Origin: JBCCGR01 sp039029195
GTDB lineage: Bacteria > Pseudomonadota > Alphaproteobacteria > Rhizobiales > Rhizobiaceae
DNA: 42,507 nucleotides
NCBI GenBank assembly: GCA_039029195.1
Contig: JBCCGR010000041.1
Span: 1-42,507 of the forward strand
Reading direction: 5' to 3'
This document shows positions 16,951-23,905 of this stretch, one piece after another; within the stretch, counting starts at the first letter, position 1; the number at the start of each line of letters is the position of its first letter. The position numbers and the translations under genes are program-made. Under the pieces are notes generated by a model. That model saw only the letters and a list, made by a program, of their open reading frames with translations, ran no database searches and was not told the origin of the DNA.

Positions 16951-18074
16951 ACCTCCGCGACTGGGTTTCAATATCGGTTTGCAAAGCCATGCTTGGGAGA
17001 AATTTGCCCATCCCAAAACCGCCGCTCCGGTGCGACAATTGGCAGGCCGATCATTTGTTTGATAGGCTTCGACCAAGTCAGATCGCGTTCAAGGGATATG
17101 CATTGCCAAAGAAAAATCCCTATCGGCCATTCACGCCCCATGAGGAGCTGATCGCTTGCCTGCCCGAGACAAGCGGCAATGAAATCAATGGCCTGGGCGA
17201 GGCTGCGTTCAGAAGACCCCGCATGGTGTATTGGTCAAGCAGCCAGAACGAGATCGAGCATGCCGATCTGCAGAACTACTTCTACAAGCGTTCTGCACAG
17301 GTGCCGGCCTTCACGGTCGCGCGCGAGGAACGGCTTCGCGCGCTCGAATTTCCCATGCCGGATGTGAGTGATACGGCGCTTCAGCAAAGCCCGGACGATT
17401 GGACAGCCAGCCTCAACCAATTCGTTGCGGACGGGTGGTGCGACATGATCGGCGTGGCTGAAATGTGCGACGACTGGGTGTTTGAAGGCAACAGTGTCAG
17501 CCAATCTCGGATCATCGTTCTGGGTGTTGAACACGACTATGACAACATCTCGCAAGCGCCGGAGGCGCAGGCCGGCCTTGAAGTTGTCGAGCAATACAAA
17601 CGCGCCGCGGTTGCCTCAAAACGCATTGCCGCATGGCTGCATGAAAATGGCTGGGCAGCGGAAGCCGTGACAGGGCCCATGACCGGAAAGGTGACCCTCA
17701 TTCCGCCCGCTTTGGCCTGCGGATTTGGTGAACTGGGAAAACATGGCTCTTTGATCAACAAGGAGTTTGGCGCTTCCTTCCGCCTGTCAGCCGTGTTAAC
17801 GGACGCGCCTTTCAAGCCCACCCCACCACGAGAGTTTGGTGTCGACGGCTTCTGCGCAAACTGCAGAATTTGTGAGGATGCCTGTCCGCCAGAGGCGATT
17901 TCTCCGGACAAGAAAACCGTGCGTGGTGCTGAAAAATGGTATGTGGATTTCGACAAGTGCATTTCATTTTTCAACGAGACCCATGGCTGCGCCATCTGCA
18001 TTGCTGAATGCCCTTGGTCGCGCCCCGGAATCGGCCTCAACCTTGCTGAAAAGCTCGCACGAAAATCAAAGTAA
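16947..18074 (+). CDS. Cobalamin-binding, double [4Fe-4S] protein related to reductive dehalogenases and QueG
   Basis: A 375-residue cytoplasmic protein starting with GTG in overlap with the LysE stop. The C-terminus has two ferredoxin-type cluster motifs: CANCRICEDACP and, about 35 residues on, CxxxxxxxxxxCAICIAECPWSRPG. Before them is the corrinoid-domain pattern of the RdhA/QueG group (ACGFGELGKHGSLINKEFG, followed by AVLTDAPF). There is no Tat signal and no fused flavin reductase, so it differs from respiratory RdhA and from NpRdhA/BhbA fusions, and it is not an ordinary QueG because the N-terminal 130 residues are unlike QueG. Reduction of a carbon-halogen or similar bond is possible but unproven. 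Coupling to an exporter is unusual. Confidence 0.82.
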   Translation: MNLRDWVSISVCKAMLGRNLPIPKPPLRCDNWQADHLFDRLRPSQIAFKGYALPKKNPYRPFTPHEELIACLPETSGNEINGLGEAAFRRPRMVYWSSSQNEIEHADLQNYFYKRSAQVPAFTVAREERLRALEFPMPDVSDTALQQSPDDWTASLNQFVADGWCDMIGVAEMCDDWVFEGNSVSQSRIIVLGVEHDYDNISQAPEAQAGLEVVEQYKRAAVASKRIAAWLHENGWAAEAVTGPMTGKVTLIPPALACGFGELGKHGSLINKEFGASFRLSAVLTDAPFKPTPPREFGVDGFCANCRICEDACPPEAISPDKKTVRGAEKWYVDFDKCISFFNETHGCAICIAECPWSRPGIGLNLAEKLARKSK

Positions 18075-18194
18075 TGCGTTGAGGCCGCGAGTAGAAGGCG
18101 CAGTTGCAGGCAGCCTCACCGCTCCGACGTCGACTTTGATGTGACTTCCCAATAGGTTTCGCCGGGACACGGGTGGTTTCAAAGGTGACGGCAA

Positions 18195-18905
18195 ATGCAT
18201 GTGATTTCCGAATGGGGATTGTCCGGTGTCGAGGCACTGTTTGATCGCGCAGACGCGTTTATCGTCGTGGACGTCTTATCCTTTTCAACCTGCGTTGATG
18301 TCGCCTGCTCCAACGGAGCGATCGTTTTCCCGTTTCCGATCCATGACCGCGAAGCCGCCGAAGCTGAAGCCGTGAGAAGACAAGCGGAACTTGCGGGGAA
18401 ACGCTCGGACAAGACCGCCCGGTTCAGCCTCTCCGCCCCGACACTTCAGGCAATTGATGAAGGAACCCGGCTGGTTTTGCCCTCTCCCAATGGGTCGCAC
18501 ATATCTTTCGCGGCCAAGGGAAAACTTGTTTTTGCCGGCTGCCTGCGTAACGCCACCGCCGTGGCAAGAATAGCCATGGAGACCGTGGGCAATGGCACGC
18601 TTGCCGTGGTCCCGGCGGGCGAACGCTGGACGGACCGAAGCCTGAGACCCGCAATCGAAGACCTGATCGGCGCTGGTGCCATTGTCTCCGAACTCAACGG
18701 CTCGCTATCTCCGGAAGCGATGGTCGCCCGAGATGTGTTTCAGGCAGCGCGGTCAGACCTGTTTGACCGGTTGATGGGATCGGTGTCTGGTGTCGAGCTC
18801 TGCGAACGAGGATTTCCGCAGGACGTGGAGATTGCAGCGAAGCTGAACGTGTCCAATTGCGCGCCAGTGCTGCTGGAGGAAGCCTATGTTGCGGCCGGTA
18901 GATGA
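18195..18905 (+). CDS. comB: 2-phosphosulfolactate phosphatase family (ComB)
   Basis: A 236-residue protein of the ComB family, which removes phosphate from (R)-2-phospho-3-sulfolactate to give sulfolactate, in a pathway that starts from phosphoenolpyruvate and sulfite. The conserved blocks VVDVLSFSTCVDVA (residues 23-36) and LPSPNGSHIS (about 93-102) are clear, as is the FAGCLRNATAVA segment. ComA, the enzyme for the preceding step, is encoded 1.5 kb downstream on the same strand. It starts 120 bp after the Fe-S protein gene and may be its own unit. Confidence 0.85.
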   Translation: MHVISEWGLSGVEALFDRADAFIVVDVLSFSTCVDVACSNGAIVFPFPIHDREAAEAEAVRRQAELAGKRSDKTARFSLSAPTLQAIDEGTRLVLPSPNGSHISFAAKGKLVFAGCLRNATAVARIAMETVGNGTLAVVPAGERWTDRSLRPAIEDLIGAGAIVSELNGSLSPEAMVARDVFQAARSDLFDRLMGSVSGVELCERGFPQDVEIAAKLNVSNCAPVLLEEAYVAAGR

Positions 18906-18936
18906 TGGGGTTTTGGGCTCTGATCCTGAATTCAGA

Positions 18937-19272
18937 CTATTTGGCCGTAGGCAATTTATCAGCGTTGGATTTGGCCCATTCATGCATTGTCTGTAACACG
19001 GGTATCAAGCTTTGACCCATTGGGGTGAGACTGTACTCAACGTGCGGGGGAATGGTCCTAAAGTCCTTCCGAGAGACAAATCCAACCTCCTGGAGCTCGG
19101 TCAATTGGCGCGCCAGTGTTCGATGCGTAATGCTACCGAGATTTCGTTGAAGCTCGTTGAAGCGGAACCTTCGCTGCGCCAGCCAGTAGATGATCAATAG
19201 CTTCCACCGACCCGATATCGTCGACACAAGAGGTTCGATAAGGCAATCCTCGTCAGGTTGGAGGCGATTCAC
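18937..19272 (-). CDS. HxlR-family transcriptional regulator
   Basis: A 111-residue winged-helix protein: CLIEPLVSTISGRWKLLIIYWL (start), RFNELQRNLGSITHRTLARQL (recognition helix) and VEYSLTPMGQSLIPVLQTMHEW. Cys10 is in the position of the N-terminal cysteine that serves as redox or electrophile sensor in several HxlR proteins such as YodB and HypR. It lies divergent from a truncated hemoglobin gene; the gap holds a 9-bp inverted repeat. It probably represses the hemoglobin gene and responds to oxidative, nitrosative or electrophile stress (inference). Confidence 0.92.
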   Translation of the reverse strand: MNRLQPDEDCLIEPLVSTISGRWKLLIIYWLAQRRFRFNELQRNLGSITHRTLARQLTELQEVGFVSRKDFRTIPPHVEYSLTPMGQSLIPVLQTMHEWAKSNADKLPTAK

Positions 19273-19299
19273 TGTGGTATCCTCAATGATCGTACTTGC

Positions 19300-19340
19300 T
19301 TCTGTGATCTTGCGAATTAGATAGAGGCCAAATCACAGAA
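19300..19340. promoter_or_regulatory. Inverted repeat TTCTGTGAT...ATCACAGAA, candidate HxlR site
   Basis: Two perfect 9-bp arms, TTCTGTGAT (19300-19308) and ATCACAGAA (19332-19340), are separated by 23 bp between the divergent HxlR and hemoglobin genes. HxlR dimers bind to inverted sites at such a distance in divergent promoters. Visible symmetry, inferred role. Confidence 0.45.
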
Positions 19341-19381
19341 ACACAATGGAGACACCACCGAAGTTCTCCAGAGAATTGACC

Positions 19382-20137
19382 ATGACACGTATCGATCTTC
19401 CCAAGTTTCCGACACAGCACGGATACATGAGCGAGAAAATCCAGCATGCTTACATCACTGCAGCAATCGGGAAGGGATTGCTTCCAGCAGAGGCACATCG
19501 CATGCCTGAGGTTCTATCACTGACAGCCTCGAGCGACACGTCGAAACCAATTCAGTTTTGGCAGCTTTACTCTGTCCTGGGGCAAGACCAAATCGTGGGC
19601 ATTGTGCAACGATTCTACGAACGCGTCTTCGCAGATGAGCGGTGGTTTACTTCCGTTTTTGAGAAGGTTGGCGGCCTCAATCATCATATCGGCACGCAAG
19701 CGTCGATGTGGATCGATGTTATGGGTGGTGGCCCCTATTATCATGGCGCGGAATTCCGTCTGAACTTTCATCACACCCACAATGCAATTGCGTTGATGAA
19801 CGACAAAGGTGCGCAAAAATGGGTAAAGCTGATGCGAGACACACTGGATTCTTCGTCAGACTTAATGACCGACGATCCCCGCGTGCGCACAAGCATCAAT
19901 ACCTTCCTTGCTCACTTCATGAGCAAATATGCTGACGACTTTAAGTTTGAGGATCGTCACATCTTTGGTGAGACGAACCCTCCGCTTAAGCGTCGGATCA
20001 ACTTCATGAAAATGACTGAAACGGCGATAGAAGCACTGAGTGAAAAAGAGCTCAGCGATGCCTTGGCAGACCACGGTGTTGATGTCTCACAATACCAGAC
20101 CAAAGAAGCCATGGTGAACAAGGCGCTCATGATCTGA
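19382..20137 (+). CDS. Truncated hemoglobin (group 2-like) with N- and C-terminal extensions
   Basis: A 251-residue protein whose middle (about residues 58-185) is a 2-over-2 globin: B-helix QRFYERVFADERWF, E-helix region with His101/His102, proximal histidine in RLNFHHTHNA (130-133), and Trp147 in the G-helix (GAQKWVKLM), typical of group 2 truncated hemoglobins. The family is usually 120-140 residues, so 57 extra N-terminal and about 65 C-terminal residues are unusual; the tail (EALSEKELSDALADHG to KEAMVNKALMI) looks like a small SAP/HeH-type helical motif. ATG at 19382 has MTRIDLPKF; an upstream ATG at 19346 is less likely. NO or oxygen chemistry is probable. Divergent from HxlR. Confidence 0.88.
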   Translation: MTRIDLPKFPTQHGYMSEKIQHAYITAAIGKGLLPAEAHRMPEVLSLTASSDTSKPIQFWQLYSVLGQDQIVGIVQRFYERVFADERWFTSVFEKVGGLNHHIGTQASMWIDVMGGGPYYHGAEFRLNFHHTHNAIALMNDKGAQKWVKLMRDTLDSSSDLMTDDPRVRTSINTFLAHFMSKYADDFKFEDRHIFGETNPPLKRRINFMKMTETAIEALSEKELSDALADHGVDVSQYQTKEAMVNKALMI

Positions 20138-20172
20138 GAGGCAATCTCACATTCAGTACGAAGGAGGCCATC

Positions 20173-20196
20173 ATGTCTGTTTTGAGCAACAGCTAA
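20173..20196 (+). CDS. Seven-codon open frame with a perfect Shine-Dalgarno (leader peptide or gene relic)
   Basis: AAGGAGG at 20161-20167 stands 5 bp before ATG TCT GTT TTG AGC AAC AGC TAA (MSVLSNS). This ribosome site is the best in the window yet serves only seven codons, 36 bp downstream of the hemoglobin gene. It could be a leader peptide or the start of a deleted gene. The rest of the gap 20197-20428 shows no gene and no further signal that I can support. Confidence 0.3.
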   Translation: MSVLSNS

Positions 20197-20428
20197 TCGG
20201 AGCGCGCCCTCACCATTCGAGAGAGGCCGTCGGCTTAGCAGGCACAAAGTTCGAATTGCAGTTATTGGCACTACCCTTTAGCGCATACAGCATTTTGATG
20301 GATACAAAACGCTGCGCTATCCGCTTGATTGTGCATTCCATTGTCCGAAAATCGGTCCCCGCTTTTCCGTGGCATGCACTAGTATCACTGCACGATGCCA
20401 AAAATATTTGCACAAGCTGACGGATACC

Positions 20429-21199
20429 ATGACCGCATTTCCTGATCTTTCTATTCCGCTTCGAAGCAACAAGCCCCGCACAACGGGGGTCACCATGATG
20501 ATCGACTGGGGGCTGCCAGTTGGCCATCAGACAGACGTTGTCGATACCGCCGGCGCGTATATTGACATGGCCAAAATTGCCGGTTCGATCTCAGCGCTCA
20601 TGCCCGAACACACGTTGAAGGAAAAAATACGCGCATATCGCGATGCTGATATCGACACGTCTCCGGGAGGATTGCTGGCCGAGTATGCCTATTTAAAGGG
20701 CAATCTCCATCCGTTCTTTCGAAATGCGATTGAACTGGGATTCTCGGCTGTGGAGATATCCGACAATCTCATAAATTGGGACCTCGCGACCAAGCGAGAA
20801 ACCATTCAAATTGCAATCAACGAATACGGCTTGAACGTGCTTGGAGAAGTCGGTCGTAAAGATGAAGCAATGTCCAACGACAGCGTTCTTCGCGATATCG
20901 AGACATGTTTCGAGGCAGGGGTGTCGTCGGTTTACGTTGAGGCTCAGGAACTGTTCGGAGGAGAGCACATTCGAAGTGACCTGATCAATTCAATCGTGGA
21001 GGAATTCTCAGGTTTGAAGATTATCTACGAGTTGCCGGTGGTCCTGTTGCCTGGCAGCAGCCGGGAATTCAAACACAGAGTTGCAAACTGGATGGTCTCT
21101 GAATTCGGGCCCGAGGTGAATTTGGCCAATGTGGAATGGGACGAAGTGTGGGTGACCGAAATGATCCGCAGACGCATGGCTGACAATCTCGAGGTTTGA
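20429..21199 (+). CDS. comA: Phosphosulfolactate synthase family (ComA)
   Basis: A 256-residue TIM-barrel protein that matches (2R)-phospho-3-sulfolactate synthase, which adds sulfite to phosphoenolpyruvate. The characteristic start KPRTTGVTMMIDWGLP (residues 14-29), the SPGGLLAEYAYLKGN loop, GFSAVEISDNLINW and the catalytic GEVGRKD strand are all present. The ATG at 20429 follows a weak ribosome site; an in-frame ATG at 20369 would add an unlikely Cys-rich leader. With ComB it could make sulfolactate; later coenzyme M enzymes are not in this window. Plant HSA32-like relatives show that the family also has members of unknown function, so the reaction is probable rather than certain. Confidence 0.85.
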   Translation: MTAFPDLSIPLRSNKPRTTGVTMMIDWGLPVGHQTDVVDTAGAYIDMAKIAGSISALMPEHTLKEKIRAYRDADIDTSPGGLLAEYAYLKGNLHPFFRNAIELGFSAVEISDNLINWDLATKRETIQIAINEYGLNVLGEVGRKDEAMSNDSVLRDIETCFEAGVSSVYVEAQELFGGEHIRSDLINSIVEEFSGLKIIYELPVVLLPGSSREFKHRVANWMVSEFGPEVNLANVEWDEVWVTEMIRRRMADNLEV

Positions 21200-21253
21200 A
21201 CCAAACCGCTTTTGTGACACAGAGCTCGAGTTAGCAAAATTCGCGAGCTGGGA

Positions 21254-22135
21254 TCAAAGCTGAGGGCAGATTTCGTTCAGCCACGCGCGAAGCGTGCTGA
21301 CGGGAGGAACGCGTTGGTCTCCAGATCGGCAGACGAAGTACAGCGCTCTTTTTTGTTCGGCGCGGACATCACTCAGTCGAACCAGCCGCCCTGCCCGTAA
21401 ATCATCTTCTACAAGAATGTGGCGGACCAGAATGGCCCCCTGCCCGGCGATGGCGGCAGCAATGAGCACAGCAGAATCCGGAAGCGCCGTACTCCGCGAT
21501 TGCACATCTGGTTCGCTTATTCCGGCGGCCATTGCCCACGCACCCCAACAGGGATGAAACTGGTCATGCAGCAGAGGCAACCGGGTGATGGATGCGGGAG
21601 TGGCCAGACCATCTGGTGCCAATGACGGTGCAGCAACCACCACGGGATGTTCCTTTGTCAGGCGCTCGCCGAAGAGCTCGCTCGGCACGCTGCCTGTGTA
21701 CCTCAACGCCACATCGACGCCTCTTTCAGAAAAGTCTGCAAATCCCTCGTCGATGACCAAAGAGAGCGAGATGCCCGGGTGGCGTTTGTGGAACTCAGGC
21801 AGTTTCGGCACAAGCCATTTGATTGCCAATGACGATGAGAGCGAAACGGATATGGAATGCCGCGCCTGGATCCTCCGGGTCGTGGCAACCCCCTGTTCCA
21901 ACAAGGCGAAGGCCTGTTGCGTGGACAGATGCAGGCCGTTGCGCGCATCGGTGAGGTCGACACCGCCAGGCAGCCGTCGCAACAAAGCGACCCCTAGATG
22001 CTCTTCCAACTGCTTGATCTGTCGGCTGACGGCACCATGCGTCACCCCCAAATCTTCGGCAGCACGGCTCAGGTTCGAACGTTTTGCCACCACGTCGAAC
22101 GCCTGCAATGCCCGGAGATGTCTGATGATCGCCAT
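21254..22135 (-). CDS. LysR-type transcriptional regulator (GcvA-like)
   Basis: A 293-residue LysR regulator with helix-turn-helix RAAEDLGVTHGAVSRQIKQLEEHLG at about residues 22-46 and a C-terminal effector domain with the GcvA-like pattern (HSISVSLSSSLAIKWLVPKL, VDVALRYTG). It is divergent from the SDR gene at 22244, with a GTTGTT-N4-AACAAC palindrome between them, so the SDR gene is its likely target. It is convergent with comA, 54 bp away. Confidence 0.93.
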   Translation of the reverse strand: MAIIRHLRALQAFDVVAKRSNLSRAAEDLGVTHGAVSRQIKQLEEHLGVALLRRLPGGVDLTDARNGLHLSTQQAFALLEQGVATTRRIQARHSISVSLSSSLAIKWLVPKLPEFHKRHPGISLSLVIDEGFADFSERGVDVALRYTGSVPSELFGERLTKEHPVVVAAPSLAPDGLATPASITRLPLLHDQFHPCWGAWAMAAGISEPDVQSRSTALPDSAVLIAAAIAGQGAILVRHILVEDDLRAGRLVRLSDVRAEQKRALYFVCRSGDQRVPPVSTLRAWLNEICPQL

Positions 22136-22170
22136 ATCTATGAGATAAACTCACAGACTATTTCCGTAAA

Positions 22171-22186
22171 GTTGTTACAGAACAAC
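22171..22186. promoter_or_regulatory. Palindrome GTTGTT-N4-AACAAC, candidate LysR site
   Basis: A perfect 6+6 palindrome with a 4-base centre between the divergent LysR gene and the SDR gene, 36 bp from the LysR start. Its core fits the general LysR pattern T-N11-A approximately. Role inferred from place. Confidence 0.4.
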
Positions 22187-22243
22187 AGAGAACTCGCTTA
22201 CCTTCGATCCGTACAGGATATTTCTTCACAGCGGAACAAAGGC

Positions 22244-22993
22244 ATGTCTGATCTGAAAGTCGCCCTCATGACCGGAACCGGTCAAGGCATTGGCAAGGGT
22301 TGCGCAATCGAGATGGCGAAGGCGGGCTACAAGGTCTCGCTGATGTCCCCCTCCACCCGCTCCAAAGAACTTGCCGAGGAACTGGGTGGCATCGGGTTTC
22401 AGGGATCAGTTCTCGACAAGGCGGACTTGCAGGCGATGGTTGACGGGACACTGGAAAAATACGGTCGCATCGACGCCGTGGTCAGCAATATGGGCCACGG
22501 GGGCAGTGTTCCGGAGGCGATCAAAACGGTCGGTTTTGATCCGGATTTCGACGGGCCGTTGCTCGATCTGCCGGACGAGCTTTGGCACGAAAGTCTGGAT
22601 ATGTATGTGCTCAATGTGGTCAAACTGGCGCGGATCGTGACCCCTTTCATGATCGAACAGGGTGGCGGGTCGTTCGTGAACATCTCGTCAATGAATACGG
22701 TCGAGCCGCGTGCGCCTTATCCGATGAGCATGTTGAGAGGGGCGCTTAACAGCTTCGCCAAACTGTTTGGCGACCTCTACGCCCGCCACAACATCAACAT
22801 GAACAATCTGATGCCCGGATTTTGCGAGAACGTGAACCTGTCGCAACCAGCGAGGCGCTCCATTCCTGCACAACGCCCGGCTTCGTTCGCTGAGATCGGC
22901 CAGGCCTGTGTGTTTCTGGCGTCCGATGGCGCTCGATACATCAACGGGCAGAACATTCTGTCGGACGGCGGCATGAACCGGGCTGTTCGGTAG
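22244..22993 (+). CDS. Short-chain dehydrogenase/reductase (atypical active site)
   Basis: A 249-residue Rossmann-fold oxidoreductase with the nucleotide-binding GTGQGIGKG (residues 11-19), the NMGHGG segment in the place of NNAG, catalytic Ser in NISSMN, and the C-terminal DGGMNR. The catalytic Y-x-x-x-K is not standard: the tyrosine is in APYPMSMLRGAL, where the lysine position is Met and an Arg comes two residues later. Related SDRs with YPxSxxxR exist, so the Arg may replace the Lys, or the protein may not be an ordinary dehydrogenase. ATG at 22244 was chosen since the Rossmann strand follows at once. Regulated probably by the divergent LysR. Confidence 0.9.
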   Translation: MSDLKVALMTGTGQGIGKGCAIEMAKAGYKVSLMSPSTRSKELAEELGGIGFQGSVLDKADLQAMVDGTLEKYGRIDAVVSNMGHGGSVPEAIKTVGFDPDFDGPLLDLPDELWHESLDMYVLNVVKLARIVTPFMIEQGGGSFVNISSMNTVEPRAPYPMSMLRGALNSFAKLFGDLYARHNINMNNLMPGFCENVNLSQPARRSIPAQRPASFAEIGQACVFLASDGARYINGQNILSDGGMNRAVR

Positions 22994-23236
22994 AGGGTGT
23001 CGGCAGATCGAAGTTTGCCATCCATCTCGCTGGCCAGGCGTTCGTCTTAGTTGGTCTGCTCACGGCCACCGGCATACTCAGCGTGCAGTAGAAGCGTCAG
23101 ATCGCCGACTTCGTCTCGCCTGCAACAGCTCTTTCGGATTCCGAGTTGCGTTTTGTGACAGAACTTTGTGGATGCTTCACCTGAAGCAGAGGCACTATCA
23201 ACCCGAAATCGATCGGTCGCCCGGCCAAATGGATAT

Positions 23237-23896
23237 TCAGAAAGCGTGGCTATCAGTCAAAATTCGGGAGTCCAAAGGGTCGTCGCTGCTGCGAAATGCG
23301 AGAACCTCCTGGCGCTCGTCAAAGTCTAAACCCATCGATTCCGACTGCCGCCGACAGAATTTTGGATGGAATCGAGCGAAGCCATTCGAAGGATCCATGT
23401 GCCAAAAACTGCAATCTGCGAAATCGAGAAAATCTTTGTTCCCCGTTTCCTGAGAAACCAGGTTCACAATGCTTGTGTCTTTTGCTGAACGAACGGCGCC
23501 AAGCGTTCTTGTTTGAAGAGTGCCCGGCACAAATCCAAACCCGCGAACGAATGCAGGCTCGCTCAATCTGATTTCCGATGAAAGCGTCTGGCATTGATTG
23601 CGGGATGGCTCATTCCAATGCCACTTTGCGAAGCCCGAAACAGACGTGGTTTCTCCCTCACACCGAATTGCCGTCGCCAACCATTCGATCTGGCCTTCGG
23701 TTTCGGGAGTGATGTGCAACGGCACCGGATCTCTGTCCGCAAGTCCGGCAACCTGCATCATCGGTGCAACGCGCACCGTGACCCAAGCAGACACAAATCC
23801 GCGCCTGTCGAGCAGATGACGCAAGGAGCGATCGAGCGGGAAATAACCGTCAATGAAATCCTCAAAAGGATGCGCTTCAATTGGAATTTCCCGCAC
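23237..23896 (-). CDS. Protein of unknown function, third gene of the split Rieske operon
   Basis: A 219-residue protein that I do not recognise. It starts 9 bp after the stop of the Rieske catalytic subunit gene on the same strand, so it is very likely co-transcribed. No signal peptide, membrane helix, metal motif or Rossmann pattern is obvious. The N-terminal half is mixed alpha/beta in appearance (DFIDGYFPLDRSLRHLLDRR then VSAWVTVRVAPMMQ), the C-terminal third is richer in aromatic residues and Asp. No reductase features (FAD, NAD or plant-type 2Fe-2S motifs) are seen. It might be an accessory subunit or a separate enzyme of the pathway; the last part could be poorly conserved or frameshifted. 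The following 243 bp (22994-23236) hold nothing I can support. Confidence 0.55.
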   Translation of the reverse strand: MREIPIEAHPFEDFIDGYFPLDRSLRHLLDRRGFVSAWVTVRVAPMMQVAGLADRDPVPLHITPETEGQIEWLATAIRCEGETTSVSGFAKWHWNEPSRNQCQTLSSEIRLSEPAFVRGFGFVPGTLQTRTLGAVRSAKDTSIVNLVSQETGNKDFLDFADCSFWHMDPSNGFARFHPKFCRRQSESMGLDFDERQEVLAFRSSDDPLDSRILTDSHAF

Positions 23897-23905
23897 CGGA
23901 AACCT

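Noticed and set aside
22994..23236. Remnants of a gene between the SDR gene and the unknown gene
   Set aside because: Short hydrophobic frames on the plus strand and a minus-strand run to a stop can be read, but no family pattern or continuous frame supports a gene or pseudogene.
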